Origin: Thiogranum sp.
Lineage (GTDB): Bacteria; Pseudomonadota; Gammaproteobacteria; DSM-19610
Length of the DNA: 64,000 bases
Direction: 5' to 3'
Assembly: GCA_030148805.1 (NCBI GenBank)
Contig: JASBSS010000022.1
Span: forward strand, 62,001 to 126,000
The notes under the pieces were generated by a model, which made no database searches, was not told the origin of the DNA, and saw only the letters and a list, made by a program, of their open reading frames with translations. The translations under genes and the position numbers were made by a program. This document shows positions 8,669 to 17,187 of this stretch, in pieces. Each line of letters begins with the position of its first letter. The stretch's first letter is position 1.

Positions 8669-10076
8669 ACTGGCGCTCGAGGTCTTCACCCGGGGAGACA
8701 CCGGCGACGAACCGTTGCTGATAGGCGCCGGTCAGGGACGAGCGCGCCAGGTGGTGCAGGCCAATGCCGCGGCGCGGCGTGCCGGGATTGCGCCAGGCAT
8801 GCCGGTGAGCGCGGCCTACGCGCTCGCCCCTAGCCTGAGGGTGGTCGGTCGCGCGGCCGCTACCGAGTCGCAGGCCCTGCAGGGCCTGGCCACCTGGGCC
8901 GGTCAGTTCAGTTCCCTGGTCCACCTGGTCGAGCCGCAGACCCTGTTGCTGGAGGTCGGCGCCAGTCTCAAGCTGTTTGGCGGGGTTGACAACCTGCTGC
9001 GCCAGGTCGAAGGCGGGTTGCGCGATCTGGGTTATACCGCGCGGCTGAGCCTGGCGCCCACCGCGCGTGGAGCGACCTGGCTGGCGTTCGCCGCCGCGGG
9101 GACTTGTGTCAGCGAGGTCACGGCACTGGCCGGGGCTTTGGCGTCATTGCCGCTGACGGTGTTGGACCTGTCGCCGGCGCAGCAGGCGTGCCTCAAAGGC
9201 ATGGGCATCGGTTGTATCGGCGAGTGTCGGCGGTTGCCGCGCGCCGGCCTCGGACAGCGCTTCGGAGCGGAATTGTTGCGCCAGTTGGATCAGGCCTATG
9301 GTGAGGCGCCGGATCCGCGCAAGCCCTTCACACCTCCCGAGCGTTTCAGCACCCGTCTCGAGCTGCCGGGTGCGGTCGATCACGTGCAGGGCGTGGTCTT
9401 CGCGCTCAATCGTCTGGTGCACGAGTTGTGCGGCTGGTTGCACGCGCGCGATGCCGGTGTCATGTCCCTGAGCCTGCAACTGCTGCACGCCAGAGCCACG
9501 GTCAGCCGCAGCGAACTCGCGCTGGTGGAGCCTTCGCGTGATGCCAGACATCTCACCGATCTGTTTCGTGAACGTCTCGGGCGGACGGTATTGCCCGAAG
9601 CGGTTGAGGCGCTGGTGTTGAATGCGGCGCAACCCCAGCCGCTGGCAGCGGTTGCCGGGGATTTGTTGAGTCGGCGCCCGCCAACGGCGCTGTCGGCGAC
9701 GGCTCTCATCGAGCGGTTGCGGGTCCGCCTGGGTGAGGAGCGCGTGCAGGGTCTGCGCATCCTCGCCGATCACCGTCCCGAGCGCGCCCAGGGCAACACG
9801 GCTGCGGTTGCGCCGCCGCCCGGCATGGCTGGCGGGCTGCGTCCTTGCTGGTTGCTCTCCCAGCCCAGGCCGTTGGCGCTGGAGCAGGACCGACCCTGTC
9901 TCGGCGGTCCGCTGCAACTGCAGGGCAGTGCCGAGCGTATCGAAAGCGGCTGGTGGGACGGCGCCGATATCGGGCGTGATTACTACCGGGCCTGTAATCC
10001 GACCGGCGAGTGTTACTGGATCTTCCGTGAACTGCAGCCGCCGTATCGCTGGTGGCTGCAGGGTATTTTTGCCTAG
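8640..10076 (+). CDS. imuB: ImuB, Y-family polymerase-like protein of the mutasome
   Basis: A 478-residue Y-family DNA polymerase homologue beginning MLWLCLDFPELALEVF. The palm should carry the catalytic carboxylates; as in other ImuB proteins it appears degenerate, the normal D-x-D being replaced by D-F-P-E near residue 7. ImuB is therefore regarded as a non-catalytic adaptor linking DnaE2 to the beta clamp and ImuA. The ATG at 8640, inside imuA, was preferred over one 39 bases upstream because it opens directly on the conserved first strand. The gene ends 17 bp before dnaE2. Confidence 0.9.
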   Translation: MLWLCLDFPELALEVFTRGDTGDEPLLIGAGQGRARQVVQANAAARRAGIAPGMPVSAAYALAPSLRVVGRAAATESQALQGLATWAGQFSSLVHLVEPQTLLLEVGASLKLFGGVDNLLRQVEGGLRDLGYTARLSLAPTARGATWLAFAAAGTCVSEVTALAGALASLPLTVLDLSPAQQACLKGMGIGCIGECRRLPRAGLGQRFGAELLRQLDQAYGEAPDPRKPFTPPERFSTRLELPGAVDHVQGVVFALNRLVHELCGWLHARDAGVMSLSLQLLHARATVSRSELALVEPSRDARHLTDLFRERLGRTVLPEAVEALVLNAAQPQPLAAVAGDLLSRRPPTALSATALIERLRVRLGEERVQGLRILADHRPERAQGNTAAVAPPPGMAGGLRPCWLLSQPRPLALEQDRPCLGGPLQLQGSAERIESGWWDGADIGRDYYRACNPTGECYWIFRELQPPYRWWLQGIFA

Positions 10077-10093
10077 CTTCGGTCAGTGGCGCG

Positions 10094-13000
10094 ATGAGTG
10101 ATTCGGTTGATACGCAGACCACCGCGCCGGTTTATGCGGAATTGCACTGCCTTTCGAATTTCACTTTTCTGCGCGGTGCTTCGCATCCCCACGAGCTGGT
10201 CGCGCGGGCGCACGCGCTGGGCTATGCGGCGCTGGCGCTGACCGATGAATGTTCGCTCGCCGGCGTGGTGCGCGCGCACGAGGCGGCGCGCGATCTCGGT
10301 TTCAAGCTCATCGTCGGTGCCCAGTTCCAGCTGATGGAGGGCACGCGGCTTGTGCTCCTGGCGCCCGACCGTGAGGCTTATGGGGATCTGTGTGAGCTGA
10401 TCAGCGAGGGGCGACGGGGCGCGCCGAAAGGACAATACCGGCTGACGCGGGCGGCCGTGGGGCGGCGCGCGCGCACTTGCCTGGCCCTGTGGCTGCCGGG
10501 AGAGCCCTTTGCCGCCGAGGTGGCGCTGGAGGAGTTGGCGTGGCTGCGCGAGACCTTCGCCGGGCGCGCCTGGATCGCCGTGGAACTGTTGCGCGACGGT
10601 CACGACGAGGCGCGTCTGGCTGCGCTTGACGGCTTGTCGCAGCAGACCGGCTTGCCTTGTGTGGCCAGCGGCGATGTGCACATGCATGTGCGCGGCCGGC
10701 GGCCGCTGCAGGATGTGCTGAGCGCCATCCGGCGGCGCGAAACCCTCGCCCAGGCGATCCCCGCGCTGCATCCCAATGGCGAGCGTCATCTGCGCACGCC
10801 GGCGGCGTTGGCGCGCCTGTATCCCGAGCGATTGCTGGCGGAAACGCTAGGTATCGCCGAGCGCTGCCGGTTTTCCCTCGACGAGCTGCGCTACGAATAT
10901 CCGGACGAACTGGTGCCGGCGGGAGAGACCCCGGCGTCGCGGCTGGAGCAACTGACCCACGCAGGCTTGGCATGCCGTTGGCCTGACGGAACGCCGGCAA
11001 AAGTGCGCGCGCGCGTGGCCGACGAACTCAGGCTGATTCATGAATTGCGCTATGAAGCGTATTTTCTTACCGTGCACGACATTGTCGCTTTCGCCCGCGG
11101 CCGCGGCATTCTCTGTCAGGGGCGCGGTTCGGCGGCCAATTCGGCGGTCTGCTATGCCCTCGGCATCACCGAAGTCGACCCGGCGCGTATCGACACTCTG
11201 TTTGAGCGTTTCATTACCAGGGAGCGCAACGAACCGCCCGACATCGATGTCGACTTCGAGCACGAGCGGCGCGAGGAGGTCATCCAGTATCTGTATGGCA
11301 AATATGGGCGCGAGCGCGCGGCGTTGGCCGCCACGGTCATCACCTACCGCCCCAAGAGTGCGCTGCGCGATGTCGGCAAGGCGCTGGGGCTGGGGCTCGA
11401 TCAGATCGCCTTGCTCAGTTCCAACCTGGCGTGGTGGGATCGCGCCACCCTGGCGCCCGAGCGGCTGCGCGAGCTCGGCTTCGATCCCGCCAATCCCACG
11501 CTCCGGCGCCTGGTCAGACTGGTGACGCTGCTGCTGGGTTTCCCGCGGCATTTGTCGCAGCACGTGGGCGGGTTTGTGATCGCGCGTGGCAAGCTCTCAC
11601 GGCTGGTGCCGATTGAAAACGCCGGCATGGCCGAGCGCACCGTGATCCAGTGGGACAAGGACGATCTCGACGCCGTCGGTCTGCTCAAGGTCGACTGTCT
11701 GGCACTGGGCATGCTCAGTGCCATTCGTCGCAGTCTCGACCTGGTAAATCGGTTCCGCGGGACAAGCCTGTCGATGAGCGCTATTCCCGCCGAGGATGCC
11801 GCGGTCTACCGCATGATCTCCCGGGCCGACACGGTCGGGGTGTTCCAGATTGAATCCCGCGCCCAGATGGCGATGCTGCCACGGCTCAGGCCCGCGTGTT
11901 TCTACGACCTGGTGATCGAAGTGGCCATCGTGCGGCCGGGGCCTATCCAGGGCGACATGGTGCATCCTTATCTGCGCCGGCGTCAGGGGCTGGAGGCGGT
12001 GTCCTATCCTTCCGAGGCCGTGCGCGGCATCCTCGAACGTACGCTGGGAATACCGATCTTCCAGGAGCAGGTGATCAAAATCGCCATGGTGGCGGCCGGT
12101 TTCTCGGCCGGGGAAGCCGATCAACTGCGCCGCAGCATGGCGGCCTGGCGGCGCAGCGGCGCGCTCGAGCCATTCGAGCAGCGGTTGATCGAGGGCATGT
12201 CCCAGCGCGGTTACAGCGAGACTTTCGCGCGCCAGATCTATGCCCAGATCCAGGGTTTCGGCGAGTACGGTTTCCCGGAATCGCATGCGGCGAGCTTTGC
12301 GCTGCTGGTCTATGTTTCCGCCTGGCTCAAGTGCCACGAGCCGGCGGCGTTTCTCTGTGCGCTGCTCAATAGTCAGCCGATGGGTTTTTACGCCCCGGCG
12401 CAACTGGTGCAGGACGCGCGCCGGCATCGGGTCGACGTCCGCGCGGTGGATGTGGGTGCCAGCGATTGGGAGTCCACCCTGGAGCGGGGCAGGGACGGGT
12501 CGCCGGCGGTGCGTCTGGGCCTGCACCAGGTGCAGGGCCTGGGTCAGGCCGCCGCCGAGCGTCTCGTGCAGGCGCGTACTCAGCGGTCGTTTGCGGATGT
12601 GGCGGATCTCGCCCGGCGCGCCCGTTTGCAGCGCCAGGATCTTGAGGCGCTGGCCTCGGCCGGTGCGCTCCAGTCCTTGAGCGGTCATCGCCACCGGGCC
12701 CGGTGGGCGGTGGCCGGGATCGAGGCGCCCTTGCCCTTGCTGGAACGGGCGCGCCCGCGCGAGGCCTCGCCGCTGCTGCGCCGACCGAGCGAAGGCGAGG
12801 ACATCGTCGCCGACTATGCGAGCCTGGGATTGACGCTGGGCCGTCATCCGCTGGCGTTGCTACGCGCGCATCTGACGCGCCGACGCCGTTACCTGAACGC
12901 CGCGGCGGTGCGCGGGCTGGCCAGCGGCAGCGCGGTGCACACGGCGGGGCTGGTGGTCTCTCGCCAGCACCCGGGGTCGGCCTCGGGTGTGACTTTTGTG

Positions 13001-13210
13001 ACCATCGAGGATGAAAGCGGCCAGACCAATATCATCGTCTGGTCCAGATTGGGCGCTCGCCAACGGCGTGAATTATTGCACGCGCGTTTACTGGGGATCG
13101 CGGGCGAAGTACAGAACGAAGCCGGGGTCGTGCACGTGATAGCGCAATGTCTTTTCGACGAGAGTGAGTTGCTCGGCGGGTTGAAAGCCAGCTCCCGGGA
13201 TTTTCGCTGA
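10094..13210 (+). CDS. dnaE2: Error-prone DNA polymerase DnaE2 (ImuC)
   Basis: A 1038-residue C-family polymerase alpha subunit of the error-prone branch. In order: an N-terminal PHP domain (AELHCLSNFTFLRGASHP), the palm with the GRGSAANS loop, the catalytic PDIDVDF motif with D383, D385 and D387, fingers, helix-hairpin-helix, and a C-terminal OB fold (about residues 930-1010). It is shorter than replicative DnaE (about 1160), as usual for DnaE2. It performs damage-induced mutagenic synthesis with ImuA and ImuB. The ATG at 10094 starts after imuB; an in-frame ATG at 10052 would overlap imuB. Confidence 0.95.
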   Translation: MSDSVDTQTTAPVYAELHCLSNFTFLRGASHPHELVARAHALGYAALALTDECSLAGVVRAHEAARDLGFKLIVGAQFQLMEGTRLVLLAPDREAYGDLCELISEGRRGAPKGQYRLTRAAVGRRARTCLALWLPGEPFAAEVALEELAWLRETFAGRAWIAVELLRDGHDEARLAALDGLSQQTGLPCVASGDVHMHVRGRRPLQDVLSAIRRRETLAQAIPALHPNGERHLRTPAALARLYPERLLAETLGIAERCRFSLDELRYEYPDELVPAGETPASRLEQLTHAGLACRWPDGTPAKVRARVADELRLIHELRYEAYFLTVHDIVAFARGRGILCQGRGSAANSAVCYALGITEVDPARIDTLFERFITRERNEPPDIDVDFEHERREEVIQYLYGKYGRERAALAATVITYRPKSALRDVGKALGLGLDQIALLSSNLAWWDRATLAPERLRELGFDPANPTLRRLVRLVTLLLGFPRHLSQHVGGFVIARGKLSRLVPIENAGMAERTVIQWDKDDLDAVGLLKVDCLALGMLSAIRRSLDLVNRFRGTSLSMSAIPAEDAAVYRMISRADTVGVFQIESRAQMAMLPRLRPACFYDLVIEVAIVRPGPIQGDMVHPYLRRRQGLEAVSYPSEAVRGILERTLGIPIFQEQVIKIAMVAAGFSAGEADQLRRSMAAWRRSGALEPFEQRLIEGMSQRGYSETFARQIYAQIQGFGEYGFPESHAASFALLVYVSAWLKCHEPAAFLCALLNSQPMGFYAPAQLVQDARRHRVDVRAVDVGASDWESTLERGRDGSPAVRLGLHQVQGLGQAAAERLVQARTQRSFADVADLARRARLQRQDLEALASAGALQSLSGHRHRARWAVAGIEAPLPLLERARPREASPLLRRPSEGEDIVADYASLGLTLGRHPLALLRAHLTRRRRYLNAAAVRGLASGSAVHTAGLVVSRQHPGSASGVTFVTIEDESGQTNIIVWSRLGARQRRELLHARLLGIAGEVQNEAGVVHVIAQCLFDESELLGGLKASSRDFR

Positions 13211-13232
13211 GCCGCGTCTCAGCCGGGTAAAC

Positions 13233-13259
13233 AAAAAAGGGGCCAAAGGCCCCTTTTTT
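13233..13259. terminator. Bidirectional intrinsic terminator between dnaE2 and the outer-membrane protein gene
   Basis: A6 followed by GGGGCC-AAA-GGCCCC and T6. The A-run before and T-run after the stem make it functional on both strands. It sits between the convergent dnaE2 stop (13210) and the stop of the minus-strand gene at 13273. Confidence 0.93.
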
Positions 13260-13272
13260 AGTCGTCATCATC

Positions 13273-13785
13273 TCAGAAGTGGTAATTCACGCCGACGCTG
13301 ATGAAAGCCGCGTCCGATTCGATCTGTGAATATTCCGCTTCCACGTCCAGGTAGTCGTTGACGCGCACGCCACCGCCCAGACCCCAGGCGAGCCCGGAGT
13401 CGGATTCATCGGCCGAGACGCCACCGGCGCTCGCCGAGACGTCTTCGCGCAACACCCCGAGCTTGACCTTGCCGTACAGGGAATCGCCGAATTTCATCAC
13501 GCCATAGAGCGCCTGGGTGTCGATGTTCCAGTCGCCCTTGACACCGAAGGCCTGGAAGTCGCCATCTGCTACGCTGGTGGTCAGCTCGGCCTCGAGCGCC
13601 CAGCTCAAGCGGTCGTTGGCCGGGAGTTCGTAGCCGATGAGCACACCGGCGTTGAGCGCATCGTCGAAGGCGCTGTCGTCGACGCTGACCAGACCGGCTT
13701 TCGCGCCCAGGTAAAGACCTTCGGCGTGCGCGCCGCCGCCCAGCGCCAGCAGCAAGGGTGCCGCCAGGATGTTCTTGTTAAGCAT
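13273..13785 (-). CDS. Small outer-membrane beta-barrel protein
   Basis: A 170-residue protein with a Sec signal peptide (about residues 1-21, ending AHA before EGLYLG) and alternating hydrophobic residues with many G, Y, D and S, ending in ...VGVNYHF. A C-terminal Phe is the BAM recognition signature of outer-membrane barrels. Size suggests an eight-strand OmpX/OmpW/opacity-like barrel. Ligand and function are unknown. AAGGAAAC precedes the ATG. It is transcribed away from the histidine-kinase gene and shares the bidirectional terminator with dnaE2. Confidence 0.82.
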   Translation of the reverse strand: MLNKNILAAPLLLALGGGAHAEGLYLGAKAGLVSVDDSAFDDALNAGVLIGYELPANDRLSWALEAELTTSVADGDFQAFGVKGDWNIDTQALYGVMKFGDSLYGKVKLGVLREDVSASAGGVSADESDSGLAWGLGGGVRVNDYLDVEAEYSQIESDAAFISVGVNYHF

Positions 13786-13947
13786 TAGTGTTTCCTTCTA
13801 TGTAACGGTTGAGTGGCTAACAGTCATGTCGCAGTGGCATATCGACCTTTCCGGTTTGGCCTTTAGGTTGCGGAAACTGACAGTCCGCGTTTCGAATCGG
13901 GGTAGATGCAACCGCTTGCCAGCATCCGTCGACCCTAGGAGCGCGCC

Positions 13948-14020
13948 GGACTGACATGTCGGGGCGGAGTGCGTGGGACTTGACTTGTCGCGCTGGACGT
14001 GTGTGGGACTTGACATGCCG
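13948..14020. repeat. Three phased imperfect repeats, operator-like, upstream of the MEDS kinase
   Basis: Three copies of a GGAC(T)TGACATGTCG-like core lie at 13948-13961, 13976-13990 and 14006-14020. Each contains an 8-bp element, GACATGTC, GACTTGTC or GACATGCC, the first a perfect palindrome; the centres are 29 and 30 bp apart, close to three helical turns. They are in the 425-bp gap (13786-14210) between the outer-membrane protein and kinase genes. The sequence is open in the kinase frame, but the reading (repeated WDLTCR) looks non-coding. Nothing else was recognised in the gap. Confidence 0.55.
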
Positions 14021-14210
14021 GGAGTCGATCGCAAGGCCAATCGACGCTGGCATCGTGCGCCGGGGAAGTGTGTCTTACACGCTGAGGTTACCTAATCCGA
14101 TAATCCCCTATTTTTTTAGCATGAAAAGCTCGCTCTGGGATTCCGCTGAAAGGCAGATTTCTGCCCCGCGATACTGGAAGAGTCGCGTCATAGAAACTAG
14201 ACTACGGTCC

Positions 14211-17084
14211 ATGTCCACTGCCGCCACCATGATCCAGGAGCAAGTGCCCACCGGTCTGCCGGGCGTGGGTTCGGTGCCGTGGGGGACGCACATGTGTCAC
14301 TTCTATCGTTCCCCGCAGGAACTGTGCGAACCCCTGGTGGAGTTTTTCCGTGCCGGCCTGGACAACGGCGAATTGTGTCTTTGGGTCACCTCGGATCCCT
14401 TGCTTTCGAGCGAAGCCCGTGCCGCCCTCGCGCGGGTGGTGCCCAACCTCGACGATTATGAACGCAGTGGCCAGCTGTACATCGGCGATTTCCAGACTTG
14501 GTATGTCGATGCGGGGGAGTTCGACAGCGACAAGGTGGTGGAAAGCTGGTTGCAGCGGGAACAACGGGCGCTCGAAGCCGGCTTCAAGGGCGTGCGCCTC
14601 ACCGGCAACACCTCCTGGCTGGAACCGTCCAACTGGGACGAATTCACCGCCTACGAGGCCTGTGCGCACGCGGCGTTTCACCAGCGTCGCATCGTGGCGC
14701 TGTGCAGCTATCCGCTGGAGAGTTGCAATGCCGACGCGGTGCTCGAAGTGCAGCGCAATCACGAATTCTCCCTCATTTGCCAAGGCGGGGTGTGGGAGAC
14801 GGTGCGTAACGGCACCCAGCTCCTGGCGGCGATCGACAACCGTGGGCCGGCGCCACATACCGAACATTCGGTGCGTTTCTTCAGTCAGGACAATTACCCC
14901 GCTGAGGCCATCGCCGGATTCCTCTCCCAGGGCGCGTACGGCTGCGCGGCGGTCATCGCGCCAGCCCCTCATCTGAGCGCCCTGGGTGCTGCCCTGCGCC
15001 GACAGGGCGCGGATCCCTCGGGCGTTCTGATGTATGACACGGACAAGATCATGCGCGAGGTTGCCGGCCGGGACGGCCTGATCGCCGCCCTCAGCGAGAT
15101 GGTGGAGGAGGTCGTCCTGACGACGACGCGCGATTCGCGGAAAGCCTATATTTATGGCGAACTGGTGGACGTGCTCAGCCAGTCCGGCGACAAAGCCGCG
15201 GCGGTGGCGCTGGAGCAGGTCTGGAATGATCTGCTCCGCCAACACGATTTTGCGCTTTGGTGCGGTTACAGCCTGGAGCATTTCAATGCCGAGGATGCCC
15301 AGGCTTGCACCGCGGTGTGTGGCTGCCATGGCGATGTGCAGATCGACACCCCCGGCGAGCGCCAGCAATTGTTCGCGCGTGCACTGGTGGACGAGATTTC
15401 GCTGCGACGTCTGTATGAAAAGGAACGCTCGCGTCTGTTGCAGTTGGAGAGAAACACCAATCTGCGTCTTTCCCAGCTACAGGGGATCACCTCGGCATTG
15501 TCCGAAGCGGTGACCGCGCAGGATGTGGCCGAGGTCGTCTGCGCAGAGATCAGAACCCTCCTGGGGGCGGCCAGCGCCTTTCTTTCCGCGCCCGACGGGC
15601 AAGGGCGCCTGCGCTTATTGGCGCAGGTCGGCGTGCTGGATGAAGCCTGGGGCGATTGTCTGGCGTCGCCGACCGACCCGGGGGCGACGACCCGTATGGT
15701 GTTTCACTCCAGTCGACCTTTGTGGTTGTCCAGCGACGAGGAGATTTCCGCTCGGCTTCCGTGCTTGCGCGAAGGCGCCGGCGCCTTCGCCTGTCTGCCG
15801 CTCAGCCTGCACGGGCGCCGGCTTGGAATCGCCGGTTTTGCCTATCCCAGGGCGCAGCTTTTCGACAGTGCCCAGCGGGCCTTTCTGGAAGACACCTGCA
15901 AACAGGTGAGTCTGGCGTTGGAGCGTGCGCGATTGTATGACGAGGCCGAACGTCAACGGGCGCGGGCGGAAAGCGCCGGTCGCGCCAAGGACCAGTTCAT
16001 CGCCATGTTGGGCCACGAGCTGCGCAATCCCCTGGCGGCCATCCACACCGCCGCCGAGCTTCTGGGTCTGCCGCACCTGAGCCCGGAGATCGTCGCGCGG
16101 ACCCAGAAGATCCTCTCGCGCCAGGCGGGACACATGTCGAAGCTGATCGACGATCTGCTCGATGTGTCACGCATTGTTTGGGGCAAGATCAACCTCGACT
16201 TCAGCGAAGTGGATCTCACGGCACTGGTGTGCGAGGCGCTCGATGATCGGCGCGAACAGCTGGCGCAGCGCAAGCTCACGCTGAGCACCGATTTTGCCGC
16301 GCCGGCGTTGTGGGTGCGCGCCGACCGTGTCCGTTTGATGCAGGTGCTGGAAAACATCCTGGTCAACGCGGTCAAGTTCAGTCACGCCGGTGGCACCCTG
16401 CAGGTGTCGCTGGCCGCCGTGGGTGATGCCCAGGCCGTGCTGCGGGTAAAAGACAACGGCGCGGGTATTGATCCGGAGCTGTTGCCGCACATCTTCGAGC
16501 CTTTTCAACAAGGCGGTCAGGATCTGGCGCGCAGCTCCGGCGGCCTCGGGCTCGGGTTGACCTTGGTCAAGGGGCTGGTGGATATGCACCAGGGCGAGCT
16601 GAGCGTGACCAGCGACGGTTGCGGCAAGGGTTGCGAAGTGCAGGTGAGGTTGCCCTTGACCGGCGCGAGTCAGGCGGTGGCCCGTCTGCCCAATCCCGTC
16701 CCGGCAACGGTGCGCCAGGTGCTGATCGTGGAGGACAACCAGGATGCAGCAGAGTTGTTGAGCGAGTTGCTCCGCAGGGAAGGTCATGCGGTAGCGGTGG
16801 CCTACAGTGGCGAGCAGGCGCTGCAGGCCGCGCAGCGTGTTTCCCCGGATCTGGTGCTGTGTGATCTCGGGCTGCCGGGCGGCATGGATGGCTTCGAAAT
16901 CGCCGCGGCCATGCGCCGTCTCAACCCACCTTGCCGCGCCTACCTGGTGGCCCTCACCGGCTATGCCGCGCCGGAAGACGTTACCCGGGCATTGCAGGCA
17001 GGCTTCGATGAGCATGTCACCAAACCCGTCAGTCAGGGTGAGCTGAAGCGTCTTTTCGCCGCCATTCCAACGCCGAAAGCCTAG
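14211..17084 (+). CDS. Hybrid sensor histidine kinase with two MEDS domains and GAF
   Basis: A 957-residue soluble hybrid kinase. Two MEDS (DcmR-like sensory) domains occupy about residues 24-200 (starting WGTHMCHFY) and 219-395. A GAF domain follows at about 429-570, then HisKA with the phospho-acceptor H602 (GHELRNP), HATPase_c (about 705-830; DNGAGI and GGLGLGL) and a C-terminal receiver with acceptor D885 in VLCDLGLPGG. No transmembrane segment is seen, so the signal is intracellular. MEDS domains are tied to methanogens, methylotrophs and hydrocarbon-derivative sensing, but the ligand is unknown. Start choice is uncertain: 14211 is used; 14121 and 13956 are open upstream. No DNA-binding regulator is adjacent. 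Confidence 0.88.
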   Translation: MSTAATMIQEQVPTGLPGVGSVPWGTHMCHFYRSPQELCEPLVEFFRAGLDNGELCLWVTSDPLLSSEARAALARVVPNLDDYERSGQLYIGDFQTWYVDAGEFDSDKVVESWLQREQRALEAGFKGVRLTGNTSWLEPSNWDEFTAYEACAHAAFHQRRIVALCSYPLESCNADAVLEVQRNHEFSLICQGGVWETVRNGTQLLAAIDNRGPAPHTEHSVRFFSQDNYPAEAIAGFLSQGAYGCAAVIAPAPHLSALGAALRRQGADPSGVLMYDTDKIMREVAGRDGLIAALSEMVEEVVLTTTRDSRKAYIYGELVDVLSQSGDKAAAVALEQVWNDLLRQHDFALWCGYSLEHFNAEDAQACTAVCGCHGDVQIDTPGERQQLFARALVDEISLRRLYEKERSRLLQLERNTNLRLSQLQGITSALSEAVTAQDVAEVVCAEIRTLLGAASAFLSAPDGQGRLRLLAQVGVLDEAWGDCLASPTDPGATTRMVFHSSRPLWLSSDEEISARLPCLREGAGAFACLPLSLHGRRLGIAGFAYPRAQLFDSAQRAFLEDTCKQVSLALERARLYDEAERQRARAESAGRAKDQFIAMLGHELRNPLAAIHTAAELLGLPHLSPEIVARTQKILSRQAGHMSKLIDDLLDVSRIVWGKINLDFSEVDLTALVCEALDDRREQLAQRKLTLSTDFAAPALWVRADRVRLMQVLENILVNAVKFSHAGGTLQVSLAAVGDAQAVLRVKDNGAGIDPELLPHIFEPFQQGGQDLARSSGGLGLGLTLVKGLVDMHQGELSVTSDGCGKGCEVQVRLPLTGASQAVARLPNPVPATVRQVLIVEDNQDAAELLSELLRREGHAVAVAYSGEQALQAAQRVSPDLVLCDLGLPGGMDGFEIAAAMRRLNPPCRAYLVALTGYAAPEDVTRALQAGFDEHVTKPVSQGELKRLFAAIPTPKA

Positions 17085-17126
17085 GAAAGTCCAGCCGCGC
17101 AACAGCGTGGACTGTCGTTCATACGC

Positions 17127-17166
17127 TTGACATGTAAATGCGAATCATTATCATTAATGATAATGA
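17127..17166 (+). promoter_or_regulatory. Sigma-70 promoter overlapped by a Fur box
   Basis: TTGACA (17127-17132) and TATCAT (17149-17154) are 16 bp apart. A 22-bp perfect palindrome at 17145-17166 (TCATTATCATT and its complement) covers the -10 region and matches the Fur consensus made of GATAAT/ATTATC repeats. It lies 22 bp upstream of the DUF2325 start. This predicts iron repression of the DUF2325/peroxidase pair. Confidence 0.9.
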
Positions 17167-17187
17167 CACGTTTGGCTGGGTCTTGGT

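Noticed and set aside
13956-14210. N-terminal extension of the MEDS kinase
   Set aside because: The reading translates non-coding phased repeats and low-complexity text; MEDS begins just after the ATG at 14211. A start at 14121 cannot be excluded.
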